The notes: generated from the sequence alone by a model not told the origin. A stretch of 64,000 nt of DNA from S015-6 sp964479535 (GCA_964479535.1 CAYZMM010000003.1:186001-250000); one strand, 5' to 3'; counted from the first letter of the stretch, positions 42,321-50,100 are shown. Numbers and translations: made by a program.

Positions 42321-42512
42321 CTACTGCCCCGTCTCCTCCTTGAAGCTCTCGATGGCCGAGAGGGCCAGGTAGGTCCGGTCGTTCTTGAAGTGCCCTTTGA
42401 CGACCAGGTAACCGTCCTCGACCTTCTCGACGGCCCCCAGATACGAGTCCACACCGGAGTGGGTGTAAATCCTCAGCGTCTTGCCCACGAAGCCCTTCAT
42501 CAGCTCTTTCAT
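42321..42512 (-). CDS. Small Sm-like beta-barrel protein of unknown function
   Basis: 63 residues: MKELMKGFVGKTLRIYTHSG, then GAVEKVEDGYLVVKGHF and YLALSAIESFKEETGQ. The strand pattern (K-V-R-IYT-SG, V-DGYLVVKG, YLALSAIESF) is that of short Sm/LSm-like proteins in which a DGYLVLK motif follows the first hairpin. No assigned function. Its ATG lies just inside the end of the UPF0182 frame; a TGA overlapping this ATG exists in another frame of UPF0182, hinting at lost coupling. Third gene behind the ferritin-like gene. Confidence 0.7.
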   Translation of the reverse strand: MKELMKGFVGKTLRIYTHSGVDSYLGAVEKVEDGYLVVKGHFKNDRTYLALSAIESFKEETGQ

Positions 42513-43841
42513 GTCCTGCCTGCTCCGACAGGCCCTCCAGGGCCGTCTGCAGTGCTTCGAGGGACCGGGAGGCCTCCTGAAAACGCTTCTCTCCCAGATG
42601 GCGCAGGTAGTTCTCGAAGGCCTCGTCGAAGGACTGTCCGTAGCTGAGCGTGTCCCCGTGCATGACCGCCACCAGCCTCAGCTCCGGGTAGGCCGCCGTT
42701 TCCGCCTGGAGATAGATGGGCTCCACGTAGAGCAGTGTCTCCCCGATCGGAATGGCGAGCACGTTGCCTCGAATGACATTCGACCCCCTCTGATCCCAGA
42801 GGGTCAGCTGACCGGACAGAAAGCGGTCCTGGTCGATCTTCGTCTCCGCCTGCTGGGGCCCGAGGACGCGCTTCTCCTTCGGGAACTTGTAGGCGAGGAC
42901 GCGGCCGTACTGGCCCGGGTCGCACATGCCGGCGATCCAGCCGATCATGACCTGCCGGTTCTTCGGCGTGAAGGGCATCATCAGGACGAACTCCGGCTCG
43001 TCCGTGTCCGGCAGATCCCAGATCACGTAGTACGGTTCCACCGGCTGCACCGACTGGTAGTACTTCTCCGTCGCCCGGATCCAAAGGTCCTCCTGATTGT
43101 AGAAGACCGCCGGATCGGTCATGTGGTACTTCGCATAGGCCAGCCCCTGGATCAGCAGCATGTTGGCCGGGTATCGCACGTGCGCCTGCAGGTCGGCGGG
43201 CATCTCGGCCTTGTCACGGAACAGGTCCGGGAAGATCTTTCTCCAGACCCGTATGATCGGGTCCTCTTCATCGTAAACGTAAAGTTCGACCGTTCCGTTG
43301 TAGGCGTCGATCACCGCTTTCGCCGCATTTCGGATGTAATTGACCGTACCGAACCCCGAAAACCGTGCGGGCATCGCAAGCCCCCTCCGCTGTCGCCTCT
43401 GGGTCGCCTTGTAAGGCAGCGTCTGCGCTGTAGAGAACGGCTCGCTGTAGGGGTAGGGTTCAGGAACTTCAGGATCGTCTCCCAGTTTCCGAGCCCCCAG
43501 AATCCTCCGATCACGCCTCCGGCGGCCACGGCGTAGCCTCTTGCGCGCCGCTTCCGCGCGTCCAGGGGAATCGTGAGGGTGGTAACCCAAAGAACGCCGA
43601 AGAGGGCTCCGGCGGTGGCGCAGGTGGCCTCCGCCCCGAGAACTTTCCAGAAACGCTCCGCGTACCCGAGGGAGGCGAACCACAAGACCTCGCCCCACAC
43701 ACTCAAGGCGGAAAAGAGCAGAAGGACCGCCGCTCCGGCGAGGATTCCGGCTGAAACGTAGAGGTTTTTTCCTCTTCTCAAGCCGGTCACTGCGAGAAGA
43801 CCGGCCACGAACAACAGCACGACGAGAACGGCCAAGGACAT
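42513..43841 (-). pseudogene. UPF0182 membrane protein, middle deleted
   Basis: UPF0182 proteins are about 900 residues with seven N-terminal helices and a large extracytoplasmic domain; function unknown. The N-terminal 130 residues (two or three helices, up to GNWETILKFLNPTP) are in one frame. At about 43,455 the sequence switches frame and resumes at YPYSEPF, then GTVNYIRNAAKAVIDAYNGT, QPVEPYYVIWDLPDTDEPEF and LTLWDQRGSNVIRGNVLAIP, the C-terminal third. Roughly 400-500 residues are absent. The join lies in CCTACCCCTAC, so a short repeated tract may mark the crossover. No normal stop precedes the small gene. Confidence 0.85.
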
Positions 43842-43861
43842 ACTTCGGCTCCTTCCCCGGG

Positions 43862-44206
43862 CTAACCTTTCTTCCCCCGGACGGCCTTCTTCCGCTTGCC
43901 GCTCTTCCTCAGCTTCTCGATCATCTCCTCCACCTCATTCTCGCCCTCCGCGTAGTAGCCTTCCTCCTCCGAATCGAGCTCCTTGAGAAGACGCCAGAAC
44001 TCACCCACATGTTCCCGCTCTTCGTTCGCCACATCCACGAGCACCTCCCGGGCCAGGGGGTGATCCGTGGACTCCGCCGTCTGCACGTAAAGCTGAATCG
44101 CTTCGAATTCGGCGGCAATCATGAAGCGGATCGCTCGGATCAGTTCTTCCTGGGTGAGCTTTCGGTCGCTCTTCCTAACGACGAAGGGGGAGCTGAACTC
44201 TGGCAT
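43862..44206 (-). CDS. Ferritin-like (rubrerythrin-class) protein
   Basis: 114 residues forming a two-helix ferritin half: IRFMIAAEFEAIQLYVQTAE near residue 26 and LVDVANEEREHVGEFWRLLKE near 56 provide the E...ExxH iron ligands. It resembles the short ferritin-like proteins that dimerise or are loaded in encapsulins, for example those related to the Pyrococcus encapsulin N-terminal domain; no encapsulin shell gene or loading peptide is obvious here. The C-terminal tail is very basic (RKSGKRKKAVRGKKG). Probably binds iron or handles peroxide. GGAGAA precedes the ATG. It is driven by the sigma-54 promoter at 44249-44264. Confidence 0.85.
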   Translation of the reverse strand: MPEFSSPFVVRKSDRKLTQEELIRAIRFMIAAEFEAIQLYVQTAESTDHPLAREVLVDVANEEREHVGEFWRLLKELDSEEEGYYAEGENEVEEMIEKLRKSGKRKKAVRGKKG

Positions 44207-44248
44207 GTCGATTCTCCTCGATACGGTTTGCGTTTGTGTGGTATGAAC

Positions 44249-44264
44249 AGCAAAAGCAGTGCCA
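44249..44264 (-). promoter_or_regulatory. Sigma-54 promoter of the ferritin-like gene
   Basis: Minus-strand TGGCACT-GCTT-TTGCT, consensus. 43 bases upstream of the start and 72 bases from the nearest operator centre. Divergent from the Rieske-flavoprotein promoter. Confidence 0.88.
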
Positions 44265-44326
44265 AGGTCTGCAGTCGAGAGGACTCACCGAAATGCGCGT
44301 CCGGGGCCTGAGCCCGCGGTGCCCCG

Positions 44327-44384
44327 TGTCCCGTCCGTGCACACCAGGGCCCCTGGGAAAGGCGCCTTGTGCCGAACCTGCACA
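44327..44384. promoter_or_regulatory. Shared operator pair, ferritin-like and Rieske-flavoprotein genes
   Basis: TGTCC-CGTCCGT-GCACA at 44327-44343 and the perfect TGTGC-CGAACCT-GCACA at 44368-44384, 41 bases apart. Distances are 72 bases to the reverse -24 element and 93 bases to the forward one. With the two promoters this accounts for the gap 44207-44550. Confidence 0.78.
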
Positions 44385-44467
44385 ACTCGCTAGCATGCAC
44401 GGGCCGGCCGGTCCAACGATACAGGGCTGGATGCGGACCGCCTCAACCCTGCCTGCCTGGCGGATGC

Positions 44468-44483
44468 TGGCACAAGCCTTGCT
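44468..44483 (+). promoter_or_regulatory. Sigma-54 promoter of the Rieske-flavoprotein gene
   Basis: TGGCACA-AGCC-TTGCT, correct spacing, 68 bases before the ATG at 44551. Confidence 0.88.
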
Positions 44484-44550
44484 GCTTGTCGGGTCGAAAA
44501 CCACCGCATCCAAGGGATGGAAGGACCGAACCCTGAAAAAGGAGCCGAGC

Positions 44551-46113
44551 ATGAGTACTGAGCACACTCTGGCAAGTGTGGACGAGCTGAAAGACGGGGA
44601 AATGAAGGAAATCAAGGTCAGCGAGGACTTGACCATCCTCCTGGTCCGGATCGACCGTGAATTCCGCGCCTTTGGCGGGACCTGCCCGCATCACGGTGCT
44701 TCTCTGGCCGAAGGCGTTCTTCAGGGGAATCACATCCGCTGCCCCTGGCACCATGCCGTCTTCGACGCGAAGACCGGTGCGGTCACGGAGGTTCCCTCCC
44801 TCGACTCGATCCCCAGGTTCGAGGTCCGAATCGACGGGGACAAGGTGGTCGTCATCCTTCCCGACGACCCTCCCAGGGCGTGCACCCCGGAGATGGCCCG
44901 ACCCGACTCCGGAAGGGACGATCGAACCTTCGTCATCCTCGGCACGGGCGCCGCCGGAATCACGGCAGCCGAGACCCTCCGGAGGGAGGGGTTCCAGGGA
45001 AAGGTCCTCATGCTCACCCGGGACGCCCACATGCCCTACGACCGAACGGACCTGAGCAAGCCCTATCTGCGGAAACCCGACGCCCCGAAGCCCTTTCTGC
45101 GGCCGGAGGGATTCTACGAGAAGAACGGTATCGAGATCCTGACGAACCACGAGGTTACGCGCGTGCACTCGAAGACCAGGACCCTCTCCCTCTGGAACGG
45201 CACGGAGTTGTCCTACGACCAGATCCTCCTCGCCACCGGGGCGGTGCCGAGGCGACTGGGGGTGCCAGGGGAGGGCTTGAAGAACGTTCTCGTGCTCCGG
45301 GATCTCGACGACTGCGAGGCGCTTCGTGCCGTGGCACAGGAGAAGGGCCGCGCTGTGGTGGTGGGTGCGAGCTTCATCGCCATGGAGGTGTGTGCCGCCC
45401 TGGTCGAACGGGGCCTGTCGGTCACGGTGGTGGCTCCGGAATCGGTCCCTTACGAAACCACCCTCGGCCCGGAGATCGGGCGGATGTACCGGAAAGCCCA
45501 CGAAGAACGCGGAGTCGTCTTCCAGCTCGGAAACAAGGTGGACCGCTTCGAGGGGGACGGGAAGCTCTCCCGGGTGCTTCTGGAAGGCGGCGAGGGGATC
45601 GAGGCCGATCTCGCCGTGGTAGGCGTCGGCGTCGATCCCGTAACCGGTTATCTCGAGGGAGCGGGTCCTTCCGGGGGCGCGGGCCTGGAGGTAGACGGCC
45701 GACAGCTCGTGACGGAGGGCGTGTACGCGGCCGGGGACATCGCCAGGTTTCCGGACTGGCGCACCAAAGAGCCGATCCGCATCGAGCACTGGCGGGTGGC
45801 ACAGCAGCAGGGTCAGGTGGCCGCCCGGAACATGGTCGGCCGCCCGAGCACGTTCCAGGGAGCGCCCTTCTTCTGGACGAACCAGTATTTCGTGATTACC
45901 TCCTATGTGGGTCATGCCGCCGAGTGGGAGGAGGTCGTCTTCGAAGGAGACCCGGCGGAACAGCGATTCGTGGCCTTCTATGTGCGGGGCGGAAGGGTTC
46001 TGGCCGCGGCCGGGTGTGCGGAGGAGCGCAAGATGTGCCGGCTGTCCGAGTTGCTGGGGGCTCCCGAAGCACCGAAGCTGTCCGGGATCCAGGACGAACT
46101 CCGCAAATCCTAG
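44551..46113 (+). CDS. Rieske [2Fe-2S] plus pyridine-nucleotide-disulfide oxidoreductase (AIF-like)
   Basis: 520 residues. An N-terminal Rieske domain (CPHHGASLAEG near residue 50, CPWHHAVFD near 69) is followed by an FAD/NAD reductase: FVILGTGAAGITAAETLRRE near 130, RAVVVGASFIAMEVCAALVE near 270 for NAD, and GVYAAGDIARFPDW near 390 for FAD. The C-terminal domain has AEWEEVVFEGDP and ends in a putative-reductase C-terminal fold. This resembles AIF-like ferredoxin/rubredoxin reductases that feed electrons to oxygenases or peroxide-reducing systems; the partner is not known. Start chosen where GGAG precedes the ATG; longer frames upstream cross the promoter. Confidence 0.93.
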   Translation: MSTEHTLASVDELKDGEMKEIKVSEDLTILLVRIDREFRAFGGTCPHHGASLAEGVLQGNHIRCPWHHAVFDAKTGAVTEVPSLDSIPRFEVRIDGDKVVVILPDDPPRACTPEMARPDSGRDDRTFVILGTGAAGITAAETLRREGFQGKVLMLTRDAHMPYDRTDLSKPYLRKPDAPKPFLRPEGFYEKNGIEILTNHEVTRVHSKTRTLSLWNGTELSYDQILLATGAVPRRLGVPGEGLKNVLVLRDLDDCEALRAVAQEKGRAVVVGASFIAMEVCAALVERGLSVTVVAPESVPYETTLGPEIGRMYRKAHEERGVVFQLGNKVDRFEGDGKLSRVLLEGGEGIEADLAVVGVGVDPVTGYLEGAGPSGGAGLEVDGRQLVTEGVYAAGDIARFPDWRTKEPIRIEHWRVAQQQGQVAARNMVGRPSTFQGAPFFWTNQYFVITSYVGHAAEWEEVVFEGDPAEQRFVAFYVRGGRVLAAAGCAEERKMCRLSELLGAPEAPKLSGIQDELRKS

Positions 46114-46127
46114 AGTGCAGGTGCACC

Positions 46128-46328
46128 TCACTCCCAGAATCGCTTGCCTCTCCGGATGCGCAGGACGGCCACCACCAGCAGGCCTGTGAAGGGGATCGCC
46201 GAAATAATGAAGAGCGCCAGGGCTCCGGTGCCGCGTCCCCCAAGGAAGAGCAGAAGCTGGACCAAACAGACAGCCCCGCAAAAGAGGATGCCGACGCCGA
46301 GGATGAACCAGGTGAGCGATTCTTTCAT
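46128..46328 (-). CDS. Small two-helix membrane protein
   Basis: 66 residues: two hydrophobic segments (WFILGVGILFCGAVCLVQLLL and ALFIISAIPFTGLLVVAVL) separated by a short glycine-rich loop, ending in a basic tail (RIRRGKRFWE) that should face the cytoplasm. No family recognised. It is alone on its transcript, behind the sigma-54 promoter at 46378-46393. Confidence 0.72.
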   Translation of the reverse strand: MKESLTWFILGVGILFCGAVCLVQLLLFLGGRGTGALALFIISAIPFTGLLVVAVLRIRRGKRFWE

Positions 46329-46377
46329 TCTTCGTTCCTGTTGTAAATGCAAGCGTCCGGATCTGTCCCAGTGGAGG

Positions 46378-46393
46378 AGCAACAAGTATGCCA
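46378..46393 (-). promoter_or_regulatory. Sigma-54 promoter of the small membrane protein
   Basis: Minus-strand TGGCATA-CTTG-TTGCT, consensus-like, 50 bases upstream of the start. Operator centre is 72 bases away. Divergent from 46581-46596. Confidence 0.87.
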
Positions 46394-46455
46394 ACCCTGG
46401 AACCGGTCTCGAGGGCCGATTCAGTGCCGAATGGTGAGAGGACCCGGGAAGAAGA

Positions 46456-46512
46456 TGTGCGGACTCTGCACAATTCCCGCTCCCTGCTCCACGATTGTGC
46501 CCTTTCTGCACA
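46456..46512. promoter_or_regulatory. Shared operator pair, small membrane protein and receiver gene
   Basis: Two perfect palindromes: TGTGC-GGACTCT-GCACA at 46456-46472 and TGTGC-CCTTTCT-GCACA at 46496-46512, 40 bases apart. The best pair in the window. With the two promoters it fills the gap 46329-46639. Confidence 0.85.
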
Positions 46513-46580
46513 GCGCTGCATGGGGGCACAGATGTGGGCTGCCCGGCTGTGCAACGGTTTCCGGTGATGTCGAGCGCGGG

Positions 46581-46596
46581 TGGCACTGCAATTGCT
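46581..46596 (+). promoter_or_regulatory. Sigma-54 promoter of the receiver-domain gene
   Basis: TGGCACT-GCAA-TTGCT, correct spacing, 59 bases before the ATG at 46640 and 78 bases from the proximal operator centre. Confidence 0.87.
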
Positions 46597-46639
46597 CGTT
46601 GCATTCCGTGAAGCGTAAGGCGGGAAGGAGTCCCGAGCC

Positions 46640-47008
46640 ATGCGAAACGAGCAAAGGATCTCCCTGCTGGTTCTTGGATCGGCAAGAAACAAGGCGTTCG
46701 CACGGATACTGAGGGAATCCCGGTTCGAACCGACCTTCCTCACGTCCATGGAAGAGGTTCTCTACGCGCTTCGCAGCACGCAGGCCTCCGCGGTCCTCGT
46801 GGACCGGGACGGAAAGAGCGCGGACGACCTGGAACTGGTGCTCAATATCCGGGACCTGGACGAGCGGATCCCCATCATCCTGATCGGTTCCCCTGCAGAG
46901 GGCCGGACAGAAGAGCTCCTCCGGAGACAGCCGGCCACCATTCTGGTCCACAAGGCTGCGGGAGACACTTCCCTGCGGCAGGACCTGAGACCCTTCCTGA
47001 ACGGCTGA
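46640..47008 (+). CDS. Stand-alone response-regulator-receiver-like protein
   Basis: 122 residues, single domain with the flavodoxin-like pattern of CheY: LLVLGSARNKAFARILRESR at the start, ASAVLVDRDGKSADDLELVL near 50 containing a possible phospho-acceptor aspartate, IPIILIGSPAEGRTEELL near 75 and VHKAAGDTSLRQDL near 103 holding the conserved lysine. The usual acidic pair after the first strand is absent (GSARN in place of DD), so phosphorylation is doubtful and it may be a pseudo-receiver. No output domain. Its sigma-54 control, with two perfect operators, suggests a regulatory or feedback role. Confidence 0.78.
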   Translation: MRNEQRISLLVLGSARNKAFARILRESRFEPTFLTSMEEVLYALRSTQASAVLVDRDGKSADDLELVLNIRDLDERIPIILIGSPAEGRTEELLRRQPATILVHKAAGDTSLRQDLRPFLNG

Positions 47009-47124
47009 AACGGCCGGCCCGTCTCCCCGGCTCGCAGCGCCCCCGGCATTTGTATTTGTGCAACGAGACAGGCATATTGTGAACGTGCACGGATCGCGAA
47101 GAACCGTCCGCTGAGTAGGAGCCC

Positions 47125-48165
47125 ATGCCCCGGCTGAATCGACCCATCCCACAAAAGGTCTGGACCCGTTATCCCACCGAAAGGCTTCTCGACGTACGCA
47201 TGTGTGACCTCGACCTTTCCATCGAAGGGACCGTGCTCGAGGAGCGGATCGAAAGGGTCCATGAGGAGCTGGAGGCTCGCGACATCCGGCTGCAGCCCTA
47301 CTTCTGGCTTTCCGATGACTGGTTCACACCGAACGGAATCACCGGATCGGCCATCCCCTTCTATCTGGCGCACCCGAGGCTGATGCGGCTGGAGCGGAGC
47401 CAGGTCGACGAGGTGGAGGGGGGGACGCGGGACTGGTGCATGAAGCTCCTTCGGCACGAGGTGGGGCACGCCCTCGACCACGCCTTCTTCCTCTACCGGA
47501 GGCGCCGCCGCCAGCAGCTATTCGGCCTCTCGTCCCACCGGTATCCCCGCTTCTACAGACCCAACCCATACAGCAGACACCACGTGCAGCATCTCGAGCA
47601 CTGGTACGGCCAGAGCCACCCGGACGAGGATTTTGCCGAAACCTTTGCCGTGTGGCTCAAGCCCCGCTCGCAGTGGCGGAAGCAGTACCAGGGGTGGCCG
47701 GCACTGAACAAGCTCGAGTATGTTAACGAACTCATGTCCGAAATCGCGGGCCGGAAGCCGCCTCATCGAACGAGAGCCAGAGTCGATTCGCTGCCCACGC
47801 TGCGGAAAACCCTGCGTGAGCACTACAGGCGGAAGCAGCAAACCTACGGGACCGAGTACCCGGACTTCTACGATCGCGACCTGAGGAGACTCTTCACCGA
47901 GAGACCGGGCCCGAAGAGAAGGGAATCCGCCGCCGCCTTCATACGTCGGGTCCAGCCTGAGGTGATCCGTCTCGTTTCGCCCCTGACCGGCCAGAACCGC
48001 TATGTCCTGGAACAGGTTCTGCGCGACATGATCGGTCGTTGCCGGGAGTTGAAGCTCTACAAAACAAACAAAGCAGACACCCGAGGGAGAGTCGAGCTGG
48101 CGATTCTGCTGACCAAACACACGGTGGATTCCCTGTACAGAAAGCCGAGGTGGGTCGAACTGTGA
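47125..48165 (+). CDS. Putative zinc-binding metallopeptidase
   Basis: 346 residues, no signal peptide. HEVGHALDHAF at residues 111-121 is a gluzincin-type zinc motif (HExxH), and EDFAETFAVWLKPRSQW near 170 offers a downstream acidic ligand, the pattern of the putative zinc-peptidase family linked to ATP-grasp genes. The rest is basic and helical. It overlaps the ATP-grasp gene by four bases (GTGA), so the two are made together. Substrate unknown; cleaving a ligase-made peptide is one hypothesis. The 116 bases upstream contain no convincing sigma-54 element. Confidence 0.78.
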   Translation: MPRLNRPIPQKVWTRYPTERLLDVRMCDLDLSIEGTVLEERIERVHEELEARDIRLQPYFWLSDDWFTPNGITGSAIPFYLAHPRLMRLERSQVDEVEGGTRDWCMKLLRHEVGHALDHAFFLYRRRRRQQLFGLSSHRYPRFYRPNPYSRHHVQHLEHWYGQSHPDEDFAETFAVWLKPRSQWRKQYQGWPALNKLEYVNELMSEIAGRKPPHRTRARVDSLPTLRKTLREHYRRKQQTYGTEYPDFYDRDLRRLFTERPGPKRRESAAAFIRRVQPEVIRLVSPLTGQNRYVLEQVLRDMIGRCRELKLYKTNKADTRGRVELAILLTKHTVDSLYRKPRWVEL

Positions 48166-49193
48166 GGAAGCTGCGTGTCCTGCTGCTGGTAACCGAGGGG
48201 CTCGAGCCGCCCGAAACCATCGAGGGCTTGAGCGACGACGAGGTGGAGACCGCCCCGTGGAAGACGGAGTACGACGTGATGGTGTCCCTGAGGGAACTCG
48301 GCCACGACGTGCGCTACCTCGCCATTCACAGTGATCTCGTGGCCCTGCGGAAGGAGATCAAAGACTGGAAGCCCCACATCGCCTTCAACCTCCTCGAGGA
48401 ATACGCCGGCGTCTCCCTGTACGACCAGAACGTGGTCTCATTCCTCGAACTGATGCAGGTCCCTTACACGGGCTGTAATCCGAAAGGCCTGATGATTGCA
48501 CGGGACAAAGCACTTTCGAAGAAGCTCCTCGCCTACCATCGGATCCGCGTGCCCTCCTTCGCCGTGTTTCCTTACGGCAGGCGGGTCAGGCGGCCGAAGC
48601 GACTGAACTATCCGATCTTCGTCAAGTCCGCCGTGGAGGATGCGTCCTACGGCATCTCCCAGGCCTCCCTGGTCCGGGACGATGACACCCTGGCCGAGCG
48701 CGTCGCCTTTGTTCACGAGCAGACCGGCGCGGACGCGATTGCCGAAGAGTTCATCGAAGGAAGGGAGCTCTATGTGGGGGTCGTGGGGAACAAACGGCTG
48801 GAGGTGCTGCCCGTCTGGGAGCTGTTCTTCGACAAGAAGCCGGAGAACGCACCGCTGATCCTGACCGCTGCAGCGAAGTGGAACCTCAAGTATCAGAAGA
48901 GATGGGGCGTGACCAGCCGGGCGGCGAGAGGGCTCAGCGAAGACTTCGTTCGCCGAATGGAACATCGATGCAGGCGGATCTATCGAATCCTGGGACTGAG
49001 CGGCTACGCCCGCCTGGACTATCGCCTCACCCCGGAAGGAAAGGTCTACTTCCTGGAGGCGAACCCGAACCCGGCGCTCTCCTACGGGGAGGACTTCGCC
49101 GAATCCGCGGAGAAGAAGGGCACCCCTTACAACCGGCTCATTCACCGAATCATGAATCTCGGCCTGCGCTGGAAACCCCTGCAGGTCCGCTAG
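48162..49193 (+). CDS. ATP-grasp ligase, D-alanine-D-alanine ligase-like
   Basis: 343 residues. The N-terminal domain carries FNLLEEYAGVSLYDQNVVSF near residue 85 and TGCNPKGLMIARDKALSKKL near 105, matching the Ddl substrate loop. The ATP-grasp core shows FVKSAVEDASYGIS near 150, IAEEFIEGRELYVGV near 190 and LDYRLTPEGKVYFLEANPNP near 290 (magnesium ligands). It is not a standard Ddl: the D-Ala-binding residues differ and the chromosome probably has a real ddl elsewhere. Likely joins a carboxylate to an amine in a small molecule or peptide. GTG start, coupled to the metallopeptidase. Confidence 0.85.
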   Translation: MRKLRVLLLVTEGLEPPETIEGLSDDEVETAPWKTEYDVMVSLRELGHDVRYLAIHSDLVALRKEIKDWKPHIAFNLLEEYAGVSLYDQNVVSFLELMQVPYTGCNPKGLMIARDKALSKKLLAYHRIRVPSFAVFPYGRRVRRPKRLNYPIFVKSAVEDASYGISQASLVRDDDTLAERVAFVHEQTGADAIAEEFIEGRELYVGVVGNKRLEVLPVWELFFDKKPENAPLILTAAAKWNLKYQKRWGVTSRAARGLSEDFVRRMEHRCRRIYRILGLSGYARLDYRLTPEGKVYFLEANPNPALSYGEDFAESAEKKGTPYNRLIHRIMNLGLRWKPLQVR

Positions 49194-49194
49194 A

Positions 49195-49251
49195 CCGCAC
49201 ATTGCAAGAAGCTTACGTCGCTCGCAGTAGAAGGCTTCGTGCAATATGCGG
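49195..49251. repeat. 18-bp imperfect inverted repeat after the ATP-grasp gene
   Basis: CCGCACATTGCAAGAAGC (49195-49212) and GCTTCGTGCAATATGCGG (49234-49251) pair at 16 of 18 positions around a 21-base loop. It begins two bases after the stop codon. No T-run follows, so it is a hairpin that may stabilise or process the transcript rather than a simple terminator. Confidence 0.65.
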
Positions 49252-49279
49252 GCGAACCACCATCTGCCATCGGGGTCTC

Positions 49280-49975
49280 ATGCCAGAGCTGACCGTCGCC
49301 ACGTACAATGTGCACCAGTGGTTCGGGTCGGACGGCCGGCGCAATTTCGATCGGGGCGTTCGGGCCGTTCGGGAGTTGAACGCCGATATCCTGGGCCTGC
49401 AGGAGGTCACCGTACCCCACCAGGACGAGATCCCGCTCATGGAGGACCACCTTTCCGGGGCCACGGGAATGCGGGTCGTCTTCGGGCCCACCATGCTCCG
49501 GGGGGATACCTCCTTCGGCAACGTCCTGCTTCACCGGCACGACTTGGTGGAGATCCGCCACCATGACCTGTCCTTGCCGGGCAGAGAGCCCCGAGGGGCG
49601 ATCGAAGTCCTCCTTCGTGCACACGGAAGATCCGTGCACGTGGTGACGACCCATCTCGGGGTCAAGGCCCCGGAGCGAAGCAGCCAGGTCCGGCACCTGC
49701 TGCGGGTTCTGGATGTTTCCGAGGGCGAACTCTTCTGTCTCATGGGGGATTTCAACCACTGGCTTCCGGGAAGAGACTCCCTTTCGGATCTGAACCGGCG
49801 ATTCGGCAAGAGCTTCCGTGTACGTACCTTTCCCGCCCGGTTCCCGCTCTTTCCTCTCGACAGGATATGGGTCCGCCCCCGCAGCCAGCTCGAGCGGATC
49901 CAGGCCCACCGGTCCCCGACTGCACGTCTGGCCTCGGACCATCTCCCCCTGAAAGCGACCGTCCGGCTGCTGTGA
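49280..49975 (+). CDS. Endonuclease/exonuclease/phosphatase-family protein
   Basis: 231 residues of the DNase I-like fold: LTVATYNVHQWFGSDGRRN at the start, ADILGLQEVT near 34 with the metal glutamate, VHVVTTHLGVKAPERSSQV near 116, FCLMGDFNHWLPG near 155 and SDHLPLKATV at the end. No signal peptide. It differs from the protein at 28860 beyond the shared motifs. It may act on nucleic acids or on lipid or sugar phosphates; unknown. It follows the ATP-grasp gene by 86 bases containing the hairpin, and is probably its operon partner. Confidence 0.87.
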   Translation: MPELTVATYNVHQWFGSDGRRNFDRGVRAVRELNADILGLQEVTVPHQDEIPLMEDHLSGATGMRVVFGPTMLRGDTSFGNVLLHRHDLVEIRHHDLSLPGREPRGAIEVLLRAHGRSVHVVTTHLGVKAPERSSQVRHLLRVLDVSEGELFCLMGDFNHWLPGRDSLSDLNRRFGKSFRVRTFPARFPLFPLDRIWVRPRSQLERIQAHRSPTARLASDHLPLKATVRLL

Positions 49976-50013
49976 GGCGTTGCCCGCCCGGATCCCTCCG
50001 CGCGAGGGACCCC

Positions 50014-50100
50014 TGTACCAAATGTGCACACAAACCGCCCCGAAGGGGACGGGCACCGCACGATGTTTCCACCCTGCAGCCGCTGTAGGGATGTTTCACC
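50014..50100. promoter_or_regulatory. Operator pair upstream of the lipoprotein-sorting gene
   Basis: TGTAC-CAAATGT-GCACA at 50014-50030 and a degenerate TGTAG-GGATGTT-TCACC at 50084-50100, 70 bases apart. The proximal one is 102 bases from the -24 element. The distal one matches the consensus better. Confidence 0.62.

Noticed and set aside
41600..42343. First-frame continuation of the DRTGG gene after the C run
   Set aside because: Low-complexity out-of-frame translation; the true continuation is in the neighbouring frame.
47040..47105. Operator-like TTGTGCAACG and GTGAACGTGCAC pieces before the metallopeptidase gene
   Set aside because: Half-sites are not separated by seven bases and there is no TGGCAY-N5-TTGC element.
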